A stretch of 64,000 nucleotides of DNA, from positions 62,001 to 126,000 of the forward strand of contig JAHBWC010000002.1 of the NCBI GenBank assembly GCA_019637225.1. Reading direction: 5' to 3'. The DNA comes from Labilithrix sp. Its GTDB lineage: Bacteria; Myxococcota_A; Polyangia; Polyangiales; Polyangiaceae. Shown one piece after another: positions 10,101-18,062 of this stretch; position 1 is the stretch's first letter; each line of letters begins with the position of its first letter. The notes below the pieces were generated by a model. That model saw nothing but the letters and a program-made list of their open reading frames with translations, searched no databases and was not told the DNA's origin. A program made the position numbers and the translations under genes.

Positions 10101-13100
10101 GAGCTTGATGCCGTGGCGGTCATCGACGGCCCACGCGGTCGGCGACGTCGGAGCGTCCTCGGTGCCGTAGACGGCCATGCTCGCGCGTACGGTGTTGCTC
10201 TGCGCGTCGCTCGCGGTGGCGCGGACGACGAAGTAGCCGGCCCTGGGAACTCGCAGGCTGCACCCGCCGGCGCTCGCGGTCGTCGTCGCGTCGCACGCGG
10301 AGACGACGGCGTCCTCTGCTCGGGTCTGGCTGAGCGGCCGGCCGTCGGGCTGCTCGCCGGTGACGCCGCGCCAGCGACGCTCGACGAGCTCGACCTTCAC
10401 TTTGACGCCCGCGCGGCGCGCGCCCGTGGGATCGAACGCGGCGACCTCGGTCTTCAGCGCTGTGCCCGCCGCGACGAAGCGCTCCTTCGGGGTGCGGAGC
10501 GCGACGTAGAACTCGGCCGGGTGCACGACGACGCTCGTGCGCGCGGAGACGTCGCTGCGCGACAGGTCCTGGACGTCGGCATCGAAGACGACGCGCTCGG
10601 GACGCCGCTGATCGTCGAACGCGAGGTCGACCCTGCGCTTGAACGTGCCCTTGGCGTCGAGCAGGCCGTCCTGGCTGTCGATCTCCTCGGCGGCCTTCGT
10701 GTCGTCGGGGTAGTCGCCGGTGTAGACGTCGTCGGTGAGCGTGAAGTCGTCGGTGCCGGGCGGCGCGAACGGGACCTCCTGGCGGGACACCGTCGTGGTG
10801 ACGGTCGCGCCCTGCATCGGAGCGCCGTAGAGGTAGTCGCCCTGGACGGAGAACGTCGCGGTGTCGCCGCGCACGTACCAGGGTCGGTCGGGCTCGGCGG
10901 TCACCTTGAACTGGTTCGCCTTGAACTCGAGGATGCGGATGTCGTGCTTGAAGACGCCGGAGTCCGAGGTGTTCGATTTGCCGCCCGGCAGCGCGGTCGC
11001 GACGACGGTCGCGGTCCCGACGTCCGCGGTCTTCGGGATCGGCAGGTCGGTCGCGAACGTGCCGAAGTCGTCGCACCGCGCGCGGCCGTCGAAGATCTGC
11101 TCGCCGTTGCGATCCATGAGCTGGATCCGGAGCTCGCGCTGGGGGATCGACCGGAGGCCGCTGCCCTCGGCGACGCGGACGATGCCGGCGATCTTCGCCG
11201 TCTCGCCCGGACGGAAGACGCCGCGCTCGGCGAAGACCAGGCCGATCCAGCGGCCGTCCTTCGAGAGGCGCTGGAAGTCCGACGTGAGGCGCCCTTCGAC
11301 CGACGACTGCGCCACCTTCGTGACCGTCCAGTCGTCGCCCGAGCGGACGATGATCACCGCGTCGTCGCGCACGCGCGCGTAGTCGTAGCCGTCGTCGTTC
11401 CTGGCTTCCTTCGCGAGCGGGTCGAACGCGTCGACGGGCACGACCACGAGGCCCTGGGGGTCGGTCGTCCCGCGGAAGACCTCGCCGCCCTTCGCGGTGC
11501 GGATCGCGACGTTCGCGCCGGCGGCGGGCCTGCCGCTCGAGAGCTGCGTCACCCAGACGAGGCTCCCGAACGGGCTCATCTTGGCGGTCACGCCGAGGTC
11601 GGTGACGTTGACGAGCGACTCGACGCGACCGCTGTAGTTGTCCTTCAGGGCGCCCGGCGGCGACACGACGAGCAGCGCGGGGCCGCGCCCCTTCTTCGGC
11701 GCGAGGACGGCGTCGAGGTCGATGAAGTCGACCGCGCGCTGGTTGGTCGCGGCGCGCGTCGTCACCCAGGTCGACGCGAAGCCGTTGCGCGAGACGAAGT
11801 CCGCCGTGCTGCCTCGAGCGACGGTCCACGCGGTCGCTTGGGCGTCGGTGAGCGGCGCGGCGAGGCTCGTGTAGCTCGGGATGTTGGTCGCGCCGACGGG
11901 GATCTTGTGGCTGCCGCTCGCGGCCTCGAGGACCTGGCCGACGAGGCCGAGGTCGAGCTGATAGGGGAGGCGCTCGCGCCGCGGACGATCCGCCGGCGCT
12001 GCGTTTGCCGGTGGGCGCTTGCCGGCGAGCGGCGCAGGCGCCTCCGCCGGCGCCCGAGCGGCGGCGCCCGCCGGCGGGTTGGTCAGCGGCGCCTCGACGA
12101 CGAGATCGAAGCTCGCGTCCTTCTCGAGGCGCTGCCCGTAGACGTCCTTCATGCCGGCCGTGAGCGTGACGCGGTACGACTCGCCGAGCTTGGGCGCGAC
12201 GCCGAGCCAGTGCTCGGTCGACGGATCGACGCTGCGCTTCGGTGTCTTCGCGCCCGGCTTGGCCGGCGGGCGCGGCGGGAGCCTCGCGGCGCGCACGTGG
12301 CTCTTCAGCTCCTCGGGTGCGACGGGGTTCGAGAGGACGACCTTCACGTCGCCGTTCGCGCGGCAGCGCCCCTTCGTCTCGATCCGCGGGCAGTAGAAGT
12401 CGACGAAGCGAAGCGGCCCGTGCGTGCGCATCATGCGCGAGATGGGCGCGCTCATCGGGCGCGGGCCGCCGGTGCCGCGGAGCGAGGCGGCGACGGTCAG
12501 CTCGACCTGGTGATCGAGCGGCAGCGGCTTCTCCGGCGCGAGCACGACGACGTGCGACGTGGGGACGGGCGGTGACGCCGTCGCGCTCGCGGCCGCGGGC
12601 GTCTCGCGTGAGGCGGCGAGGCGGATCGTCTCGCCCTTGTCGCCGTCGGCCTTGAAGACGCGGAGGCTGGCGGCTTCGCGCACGGCGCTCACGTCGACGC
12701 TCTGGTCGAGCTCGACGCGGAAGGTCGCCGTGCTCGGGAGCGCCCGCTCGGTGACGCCGGCGGGGCCGAGCACCATGAAGCTCGCGAGCGACGGACCGCT
12801 CGTGTCGAGCTCGAGGGTGTACGGCTTGCCGAGCACCGATCCGTCGAGCGCGGTGACGTCGGGTGGGACGGTGACGACGAAGTCGCTTCCGCCGGGGAGC
12901 TCGCCGTCGGGCGTGAACAGGAGCCCGCGCGTGCCCGTCCACCGCCAGTCGCCCTTCACCGCGTTGCCGGCCTTCGTCTTGATGGCGATCGCGGGGACGC
13001 GCTCGTCGTCGGCCATCTCGACGGAGCGGACGCTGCGCGAGAAGAGCACCGTGACGCCCGGCTGCTTGCGGTCGACGACGTGCCCCTTCGGAGCGGCGTA

Positions 13101-13253
13101 GACGACCGCGAACGGCCCCTGCGCGCGTGGCGACGGCGCGTCCGGCCCGCGCGGCGCGAGCGTCACCGTGGGAGCGGCTCCGCGAAAGCAGGATGCCAGG
13201 ACGAGGAGGCCCACGGTCCCGATGCGCGCGTGACGCCACTGGATGTTCGCCAT
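7170..13253 (-). CDS. Bacterial alpha-2-macroglobulin family lipoprotein
   Basis: This giant protein (2,027 residues from the ATG at 13253) has a lipobox VLASC with Cys at residue 22. Bacterial alpha-2-macroglobulins are periplasmic protease traps: cleavage of a bait region exposes a thioester that links to the attacker. The thioester motif YPYGCTEQ is intact, with Cys near residue 1496, and is followed by the helical thioester domain (NHDGGFGFW, KTLATEVEARL). Earlier come repeated macroglobulin beta domains and RGVFRPGETAKIAG. An upstream ATG at 13310 would only add an Arg-rich stretch before the signal. Together with the PBP1C gene at 14903-17455 it matches the yfhM-pbpC pairing of E. coli and relatives. 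Confidence 0.93.
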   Translation of the reverse strand: MANIQWRHARIGTVGLLVLASCFRGAAPTVTLAPRGPDAPSPRAQGPFAVVYAAPKGHVVDRKQPGVTVLFSRSVRSVEMADDERVPAIAIKTKAGNAVKGDWRWTGTRGLLFTPDGELPGGSDFVVTVPPDVTALDGSVLGKPYTLELDTSGPSLASFMVLGPAGVTERALPSTATFRVELDQSVDVSAVREAASLRVFKADGDKGETIRLAASRETPAAASATASPPVPTSHVVVLAPEKPLPLDHQVELTVAASLRGTGGPRPMSAPISRMMRTHGPLRFVDFYCPRIETKGRCRANGDVKVVLSNPVAPEELKSHVRAARLPPRPPAKPGAKTPKRSVDPSTEHWLGVAPKLGESYRVTLTAGMKDVYGQRLEKDASFDLVVEAPLTNPPAGAAARAPAEAPAPLAGKRPPANAAPADRPRRERLPYQLDLGLVGQVLEAASGSHKIPVGATNIPSYTSLAAPLTDAQATAWTVARGSTADFVSRNGFASTWVTTRAATNQRAVDFIDLDAVLAPKKGRGPALLVVSPPGALKDNYSGRVESLVNVTDLGVTAKMSPFGSLVWVTQLSSGRPAAGANVAIRTAKGGEVFRGTTDPQGLVVVPVDAFDPLAKEARNDDGYDYARVRDDAVIIVRSGDDWTVTKVAQSSVEGRLTSDFQRLSKDGRWIGLVFAERGVFRPGETAKIAGIVRVAEGSGLRSIPQRELRIQLMDRNGEQIFDGRARCDDFGTFATDLPIPKTADVGTATVVATALPGGKSNTSDSGVFKHDIRILEFKANQFKVTAEPDRPWYVRGDTATFSVQGDYLYGAPMQGATVTTTVSRQEVPFAPPGTDDFTLTDDVYTGDYPDDTKAAEEIDSQDGLLDAKGTFKRRVDLAFDDQRRPERVVFDADVQDLSRSDVSARTSVVVHPAEFYVALRTPKERFVAAGTALKTEVAAFDPTGARRAGVKVKVELVERRWRGVTGEQPDGRPLSQTRAEDAVVSACDATTTASAGGCSLRVPRAGYFVVRATASDAQSNTVRASMAVYGTEDAPTSPTAWAVDDRHGIKLEANKKTYDIGDTAKVLLRSPFKEGQALVTVERNGVLWRQVVPIKGPVPVVDVPIRADFYPNAFVSVVAVRGRIQAAPASGADLGGPEFRFGWSELRVNEEAHRLDVSITDPKREYQPGSTVEADVVVKDKDGKPVESALTFYVVDEGVLALTSYVTPDPLPAFVHRRKMSVFTFDNREGLARILPMKAGERLSPLGWEYALARNPGDAYDKGDDGGDGDGTKRADFRTTAYFEAGRKTDKTGKARFSFKLPDNLTTFRLMAVAAGADDRFGSGESRVTTFRRLMARPALPRLLRVGDALEASVIVSSKLDDKTRDTSPMKVDVKMNAAGLTVTGPAARSVTMARGGQMEVRFPVKATAPGEALVSFEVRSGNDVDRVEMKRKVALPVSIEKVAIYGETAGDAAIGLGDLSAMRRDYGGLEVRVSSSALVGLGMTMDRLEEYPYGCTEQVTSKILPLVAMMDLAKDAYPPAKANGVLDAALETILKRQNHDGGFGFWDKGSSEPWLSAYAMLAVAGAAEKKRFVPRDVIERGRDYLSMSLAAATRRLARLERDGDEGTRSHDDREGDDDGAPLTEAERRERQAIARKLDFVGAAVVGDALSTLGWPNPGALNVLYDARAGQRLFGQAALLHAMARSNMNPAQIKTLATEVEARLRVGPNSADVDEDDAYSMSPVLDSRTRTHAMVLRALLAADPKHALAPRLARRLLALRQQDGAWRTTQEDAWSLLALADYRRLQESGQGALEARALLGGSELLESKFPRGSLREDKIFVSADALMTRGPTLTFEARGGSVFYSARLDYATSALPARARDEGLFVTKLVRGVAPSAVNEALATIPKRSADAVNAGELVVVDLLFESAEPRDHIVLDDPLPAGLEALDYDLDTTSQASRDAEEKPLDRKAKFLGTTFRTAKSRGEVRDDRVVTFFDTIEPGMYRVRYLARATSIGSFVVPPTRIEAMYAPEVYGRTAATTLTVRATP

Positions 13254-13404
13254 GTCGCGGCCGAGGTTATCCGCCCGCGCGCGCGCGTCACCGGTGATTC
13301 GTCGTCTCACGTGGGGCCCGCCGCGCGGTCGAATAGGCCTTGACCGGCGCGCGAAGCACGCCGGCGGCGCGGGCGGGACGGGACGCGCCCCGAGCGGCGC
13401 GAGG

Positions 13405-14763
13405 CTACTTCACGACGGGCGGCGGCTCGGGCGGCGTGTCGTCCTTCTGAACGCAGGCCGAGAGATCGAAGAGCATGAACTCCAGCGCCTTCTCCTGCGC
13501 TGTGAGCGGCGTGCTGTTGCAGAGCGCCGGGAAGGTCCCGCCGCCGCCGGTGGTGACGTGGAAGCTCGAATAGAACGCGCGGCCGCACTGCTCCGCGGCG
13601 TCGGTGCCGACCGGCGTGTTGAACGAGTACGTCTGGGTCGTCGTGCTCGAGTAGATCCAGCGCTGCGACGGAGCGTTGACGGTGCTGACGCGCGCGAAGG
13701 TGCCCGTCAGGTTGAGCTGGCCCTTCGTCGTCGTGGCGCCGACCGCGTGGAGCCAGTCCGCGAGGGCTGCGCCCTTCGGGAAGGTGGTGTCGACGTTCGC
13801 GGGGTTCGTGTAGCTGCCGCTGACCGTGAAGTTCGCCGTGGACGGCCACGGCGCGGGACCGGACTTGATGACGTCCTGCGAGAGGTCGGTGATGAAGACG
13901 CGTCCGCCGCTGTTGGTGTAGTCGACGACGTTCTGTCGGTCGCCCGCGGTCGTCGGCTGCGAATTGCAGGGAAGAGCGACGACGTCGTACTTCTCGAGCT
14001 GCGTCTTCGATCCCCAGAGGGCGCCGCCGTTCGGCGTCGTGCCGGGGAGCGTCGAGCCGCCGCCCTGGTAGAGGTGGATGCGGCCGTCCTTGTCGGAGGT
14101 CGTGAACTCCTCGTCGGCGACGCCGATCTTGCGCATCAGGCACTCGGTGGCGTCGTACGGGCTCGTCACGATCGCCATGAGCGGGATGTCGCCCTCGCTC
14201 TTGTTGCGCGGGAGCCGCGTGAGCTCCGCGTCGAGCGGCGTGTCGGTGCACTCCGCGACCTTCGGGATCTTGACCTCGCGCCGCCAGCGTCCGACCTGGA
14301 TGACGAGCGGGATGTCGTCGCCGACCGGGACGTTCTCGAGCACGAACTTGCCGTCGGCGCCGGAGAGCGCCGTGGCGATCGGCTCGCCGGACGTGATCGC
14401 CCCGCACTTGTCGCACGAGACGCCGACCGGGAACGGCTGGAGCTTTCCGTTCGGGACGTAGAGGATCGCGTTGTAGATCGGGTCGGCCTTGCCGTACTGC
14501 GGAGGTGTCGGAGCGTAGACGACGCCGCTCACGGTCGTCGTGCCGCCGCCCGAACAGCTGACCTGCTTGCACTGGAGGTTCTTGCAACCCGCCGGCGGAG
14601 CTTGGGCGTCGTCACCGAGCGCTCCCGGCCCGCCGAGACCGCCGCCTCCGCCTCCGTCGTCGTTTTCGTCGAACCCGCTCGTCCTGTCGCTGGACCCGCA
14701 AGCCGACGCGACCATCCCCGCGATCGCGAGCGCTCCGAACAACGAAGCGATGTGCGTCCTCAT
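13405..14763 (-). CDS. Secreted lipoprotein with carboxypeptidase-regulatory-like segment
   Basis: This is a 452-residue lipoprotein with signal ALAIAGMVASAC and a Gly/Asp-rich linker. Residues 70-190 look like a carboxypeptidase regulatory-like beta-sandwich (VSGVVYAPTP ... ADGKFVLENVPVGDDIPLVIQVG). The rest contains DVVALPCNSQ and GGRVFITDLS, which recall the glutamine-amidotransferase-like fold found in ThuA-type proteins, but no catalytic triad is evident. Several Cys pairs suggest disulphides outside the cytoplasm. It lies between the PBP1C and alpha-2-macroglobulin genes, same strand, with gaps of 139 and 151 bases, so it may belong to the same envelope function. The exact role is unknown. 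Confidence 0.75.
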   Translation of the reverse strand: MRTHIASLFGALAIAGMVASACGSSDRTSGFDENDDGGGGGGLGGPGALGDDAQAPPAGCKNLQCKQVSCSGGGTTTVSGVVYAPTPPQYGKADPIYNAILYVPNGKLQPFPVGVSCDKCGAITSGEPIATALSGADGKFVLENVPVGDDIPLVIQVGRWRREVKIPKVAECTDTPLDAELTRLPRNKSEGDIPLMAIVTSPYDATECLMRKIGVADEEFTTSDKDGRIHLYQGGGSTLPGTTPNGGALWGSKTQLEKYDVVALPCNSQPTTAGDRQNVVDYTNSGGRVFITDLSQDVIKSGPAPWPSTANFTVSGSYTNPANVDTTFPKGAALADWLHAVGATTTKGQLNLTGTFARVSTVNAPSQRWIYSSTTTQTYSFNTPVGTDAAEQCGRAFYSSFHVTTGGGGTFPALCNSTPLTAQEKALEFMLFDLSACVQKDDTPPEPPPVVK

Positions 14764-14902
14764 CGATACCTCCCGAGCCCCCGCGACGATGATAACGGAC
14801 CGATTCTGCGCTTGCGAGCGGCACCGACGCCGGGCCCGCCGAGCGGAAGAGCACGTACATCTACTCCGGATAGCCCCGCGATCTTCCCCCGGTCGTGCGC
14901 CC

Positions 14903-17455
14903 TCACCGTACGACGATGTGCACCGGGGGCGAAACGCGCCCGCCGCTCCGCGCTGTGATCGTGTGTGGGCCTGCGGCGAGCGGCCAGCTCCGCGTCTTCG
15001 CGATGGGCTGGTCGTCGACGAAGACCTCGGTCGACGCGGCGCTCGGCTCCACCCGGATGTCGAGGCGCTGCAGGTCTACCGGTCGTTCGGGGTCGATCAC
15101 GAAGCGGGCGCCGTCGAACGGGTACACGACGCGCGGCGCGGAGGGCTCACGCGCGGCGCCGTCCTCGTCGCGGGCCGCGGTCGGCGCGTCGTCGATCGGA
15201 CACGCCGGCGAGCTCCCCTCGGGGACGAGCGCGCGGTTCGTCCGCCGCGCCCACTCCTCGTAGGGCGGGCGCCAGCGCTCGAAGACGCGGCTCGTCGTCA
15301 CCTCGGTCGGGCAGCCAGGGCCGGCGCGGAGGCCGTTGCGGGCATCGAGCCGCACGCGCTGGTGCGTCGAGCAGGGCGGCGCGTGATCGGCGTCGGCCTG
15401 CGGGAGCCACTCGTGGATTCGATGGGGGCACGCCGACGTCGGCACTTCGCCCGACAGCGCGCAGATCGGCGTTCGCGCGAGGCCGAGCCGCGCCGCGTCG
15501 GCGTCGAGGGCGAGCGTGCTCCTCGTCGACGGCGAGGGTCGGCTCCGCGCCGCGGCGCCCATCACCTCGCGGAAGATCGGGCCGGCGCCGGAGATGCCGC
15601 TGACGTCGTTCATCGGGGAGCCGTCGAAGTTGCCGGCCCACACGGCGACGGTCACCTCGCGCGTGTAGCCCACCGCGACGTTGTCGCGGTAGCCCTTCGA
15701 GGTCCCGGTCTTGGCGGCGACCGGGACCTCGAGCTCGAGGACGTTCTGATCGCCGAACGCCGACATGCGCGCGCCCTTGTCGCTCAGGATGTCGGTGAGC
15801 ATCGCCGCGACGCGCTCGTCGAGCACGCGCGCCTCTGCGCCCGGTACGTCGAAGTCGATCGCGCGATCGCCGCGGACGAGGCGCGTGACGAACCGCAGCG
15901 GCCGCCGAACGCCGCCGCGCGCGAGCGTCGCGTAGGCGGCGGCGAGCTCGAGGAGCGTGACCTCGCCGCCGCCGAGCGCGAGCGCCGGGCCGTAGTGCTC
16001 GGCGTCCTCGACGAGCGACGCGAAGCCGAACGCGTGAAGGCGGTCGAGCACGCTCTTCGTCCCGAGCTCGTGGATCGTGTGGACCGCGGGGATGTTGAGC
16101 GAGTTGCCGAGCGCCTCGCGCAGGCGGACGGGCCCGCGCTGCTTGGCGTCGTAGTCGTGCGGGACGTAGTCGCCGCCGCCGGGCAGCGGGATGTGGATCT
16201 CGACGTCGGGCAGCAGCGTCGCGCCGGTCCAGCCGAAGCGGCTCATCGCCTCCACGTAGACGAACGGCTTGAGCGACGAGCCCGGCTGCCGGAGCGCGAG
16301 GACGCCGTCGTTCTGACCGAGCGCCGCGGCGCTGTGGAAATCCGGCGAGCCGACCCAGGCGAGCACGTCGCCGGTCGCGTTCTCGAGCACGACGACGGCG
16401 GCCGCGGTGACGTGCGCGCGCGCGAGCGCATCGAGCGTCGTCGCCACGGCGCCCTCGGCGGCGCGCTGGAGCTCCGGATCGATCGTGGTGTGGACCTCGG
16501 AGAGCGTGGCGCGGTCGCGCATCGCCTCGGCGAGCTCCGGCTGCGTGCCGGCGAGCGTCCCCGCGACGAGCGCCCGCGTGAAGTGGGGCGCCCCGAACGC
16601 GGGCTTGTCGACGCGCGCGACGATCGGCTCGGCGACGGCGCGCGCCTTCGCCTCGTCGTCGATCATCCCGGCCTCGGCCATCCGCGCGAGCACGCGATCG
16701 CGGCGCCGCCTGGCGAGGTCGGGCCGCTTCGTCACCGCGTAGAGCGACGGTCCGCGCGGGAGCCCCGCGATGAGCGCGGCGCCCGCGAGCGAGAGCGACT
16801 CGGGCGCGGTCCCGAGGTAGGCGTGGCTCGCGGCCGCGTACCCGCGGAGGTTCGGGCCGTAGACGACGCGGTTCAGGTACTCCTCGAGGATCCGATCCTT
16901 CGAGAGCGACGCCTCGATGCGGAGCGCGAGGGCGGTCTCGGTGACCTTGCCCCAGAGGCTCCGCCGGTGCGGGCGCACCGTGCGCGCGAGCTGCATCGTG
17001 ATCGTCGAGGCGCCCGACACGACGCGACGATGCGCGACGTTCGAGAGCGACGCGCGGAGGACCGCGACGAGGTCGACGCCGTGGTGCGCGTAAAAGCGCC
17101 GATCCTCCGCGGCGAGCACCGCGCTCCGGACGTGCGGCGGGAACGAGGCGAGGGGGAGAGGACGCGCGCGCGCGCCGTCGTCGGTGCGCACCTCGCGCAG
17201 AAGCTTGCCGTTGCGGGCGTGGACGCGGAGCGACGGGGCGGCGGGCTCGCGGAGCTCCTCCGGCATCGGCGTGAACAGGGCGACGATCCCCACGAGCACG
17301 AACGGCGCGGCGACGACGGCGGCGGCGACGAAGAGGAGGCGCCGCCGCGCGGCCCGGACCCGCCGCACCCACGCGCCGAGCGATGCCCGAAGGCGTCGTG
17401 CACGGGCGTCGAGCGCGGGCCGGAGCGCCATGGCGGGCACCGTAGGCGAAAACAT
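14903..17455 (-). CDS. pbpC: Penicillin-binding protein 1C
   Basis: This is an 850-residue bifunctional peptidoglycan synthase. One transmembrane helix lies near residues 35-55. The GT51 glycosyltransferase follows (AAEDRRFYAHHGVD, GASTITMQLART, SKDRILEEYLNR). The transpeptidase has all three active-site boxes: GSSLKPF with the catalytic Ser, SLN, and AKTGTSKGY. A final beta domain (VVYPFDGARFVIDP onward) matches the C-terminal domain particular to PBP1C. The start could be ATG 17455 or ATG 17431; neither has a clear ribosome-binding site. The open frame continues to 17737 but would run antisense into the divergent gene's coding region. The partner alpha-2-macroglobulin lies two genes downstream. 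Confidence 0.95.
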   Translation of the reverse strand: MFSPTVPAMALRPALDARARRLRASLGAWVRRVRAARRRLLFVAAAVVAAPFVLVGIVALFTPMPEELREPAAPSLRVHARNGKLLREVRTDDGARARPLPLASFPPHVRSAVLAAEDRRFYAHHGVDLVAVLRASLSNVAHRRVVSGASTITMQLARTVRPHRRSLWGKVTETALALRIEASLSKDRILEEYLNRVVYGPNLRGYAAASHAYLGTAPESLSLAGAALIAGLPRGPSLYAVTKRPDLARRRRDRVLARMAEAGMIDDEAKARAVAEPIVARVDKPAFGAPHFTRALVAGTLAGTQPELAEAMRDRATLSEVHTTIDPELQRAAEGAVATTLDALARAHVTAAAVVVLENATGDVLAWVGSPDFHSAAALGQNDGVLALRQPGSSLKPFVYVEAMSRFGWTGATLLPDVEIHIPLPGGGDYVPHDYDAKQRGPVRLREALGNSLNIPAVHTIHELGTKSVLDRLHAFGFASLVEDAEHYGPALALGGGEVTLLELAAAYATLARGGVRRPLRFVTRLVRGDRAIDFDVPGAEARVLDERVAAMLTDILSDKGARMSAFGDQNVLELEVPVAAKTGTSKGYRDNVAVGYTREVTVAVWAGNFDGSPMNDVSGISGAGPIFREVMGAAARSRPSPSTRSTLALDADAARLGLARTPICALSGEVPTSACPHRIHEWLPQADADHAPPCSTHQRVRLDARNGLRAGPGCPTEVTTSRVFERWRPPYEEWARRTNRALVPEGSSPACPIDDAPTAARDEDGAAREPSAPRVVYPFDGARFVIDPERPVDLQRLDIRVEPSAASTEVFVDDQPIAKTRSWPLAAGPHTITARSGGRVSPPVHIVVR

Positions 17456-17548
17456 GCGCTGAGGGCGCACGGTTTCACGCGCTAACGGGCTCCAAAACGC
17501 TGAAATCGCCTTGCGCGGAGGCCGACTCCGGATCAAGCTCCGCCCCTG

Positions 17549-18055
17549 ATGCGGGCCCCGAAGATCCGGAAGATCGGCAGTCGCGAGTCGGCCGTCTCGT
17601 TGCGCGCGCCGCCGCCGCCGCCGGACCGCCTCAAGGCGCCCGTCTGGCAGGTCTGGATCGAGGGCGGCGATCCGATCGGTCCCGTCTCCGCCGATCAGCT
17701 CGCGCGCGGCATCCAGGCCGGCAAGGTGCCGACCCACGCGAGCGTCCGGCGCGAGTCCGACACGTTCTGGGGCGATATCCTCGACGCGGCCGACATCGTC
17801 GCGGCGCTCAAGGCCGTCAGCGCGGAGAGCGAGCCGCCGCCGCCGCCGAGCCTGGCCCCGAGCCTCGTCATTCGTCAGTACATGGTCTGGGTGCCGGGCT
17901 CCGATCCGGTCGGGCCGGTCTCGGCCGATCAGGTCGCGCGTGGGATCCGCGCCGGCAAGGTCCCGCCGGACGCGAGCATCCAGCGCGTCGGCGATCTGTT
18001 CGCGTCGGACGTGCTCGACGAGCCCGACGTCATCGCCGCGCTCAAGCAGCTCTGA
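17549..18055 (+). CDS. Tandem GYF-like domain protein
   Basis: This is a 168-residue cytoplasmic protein made of two copies of one module. The first copy (residues 32-88) reads QVWIEGGDPIGPVSADQLARGI and the second (111-167) reads MVWVPGSDPVGPVSADQVARGI; both continue AGKVP..AS(V/I).R and end D(I/V)(V/I)AALK. This resembles the GYF_2 family (a W.....GP.....L..G.(I/V)) common in myxobacteria, often fused to signalling proteins and thought to bind protein partners. A Pro-rich linker (PPPPPS) joins the copies. It diverges from pbpC across 93 bases and ends 7 bases from the next convergent gene. No catalytic motif is present; the role is unknown. Confidence 0.75.
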   Translation: MRAPKIRKIGSRESAVSLRAPPPPPDRLKAPVWQVWIEGGDPIGPVSADQLARGIQAGKVPTHASVRRESDTFWGDILDAADIVAALKAVSAESEPPPPPSLAPSLVIRQYMVWVPGSDPVGPVSADQVARGIRAGKVPPDASIQRVGDLFASDVLDEPDVIAALKQL

Positions 18056-18062
18056 CGCGCGC

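Noticed and set aside
7515..12575. A 1,686-codon open frame on the plus strand opposite the alpha-2-macroglobulin gene
   Set aside because: It is Arg/Glu/Asp-rich with no domain or signal. It mirrors the codon pattern of the real gene, as expected at about 70% GC.
14540..17485. A 981-codon open frame opposite pbpC
   Set aside because: Its composition is that of an antisense shadow; pbpC has all active-site motifs on the other strand.
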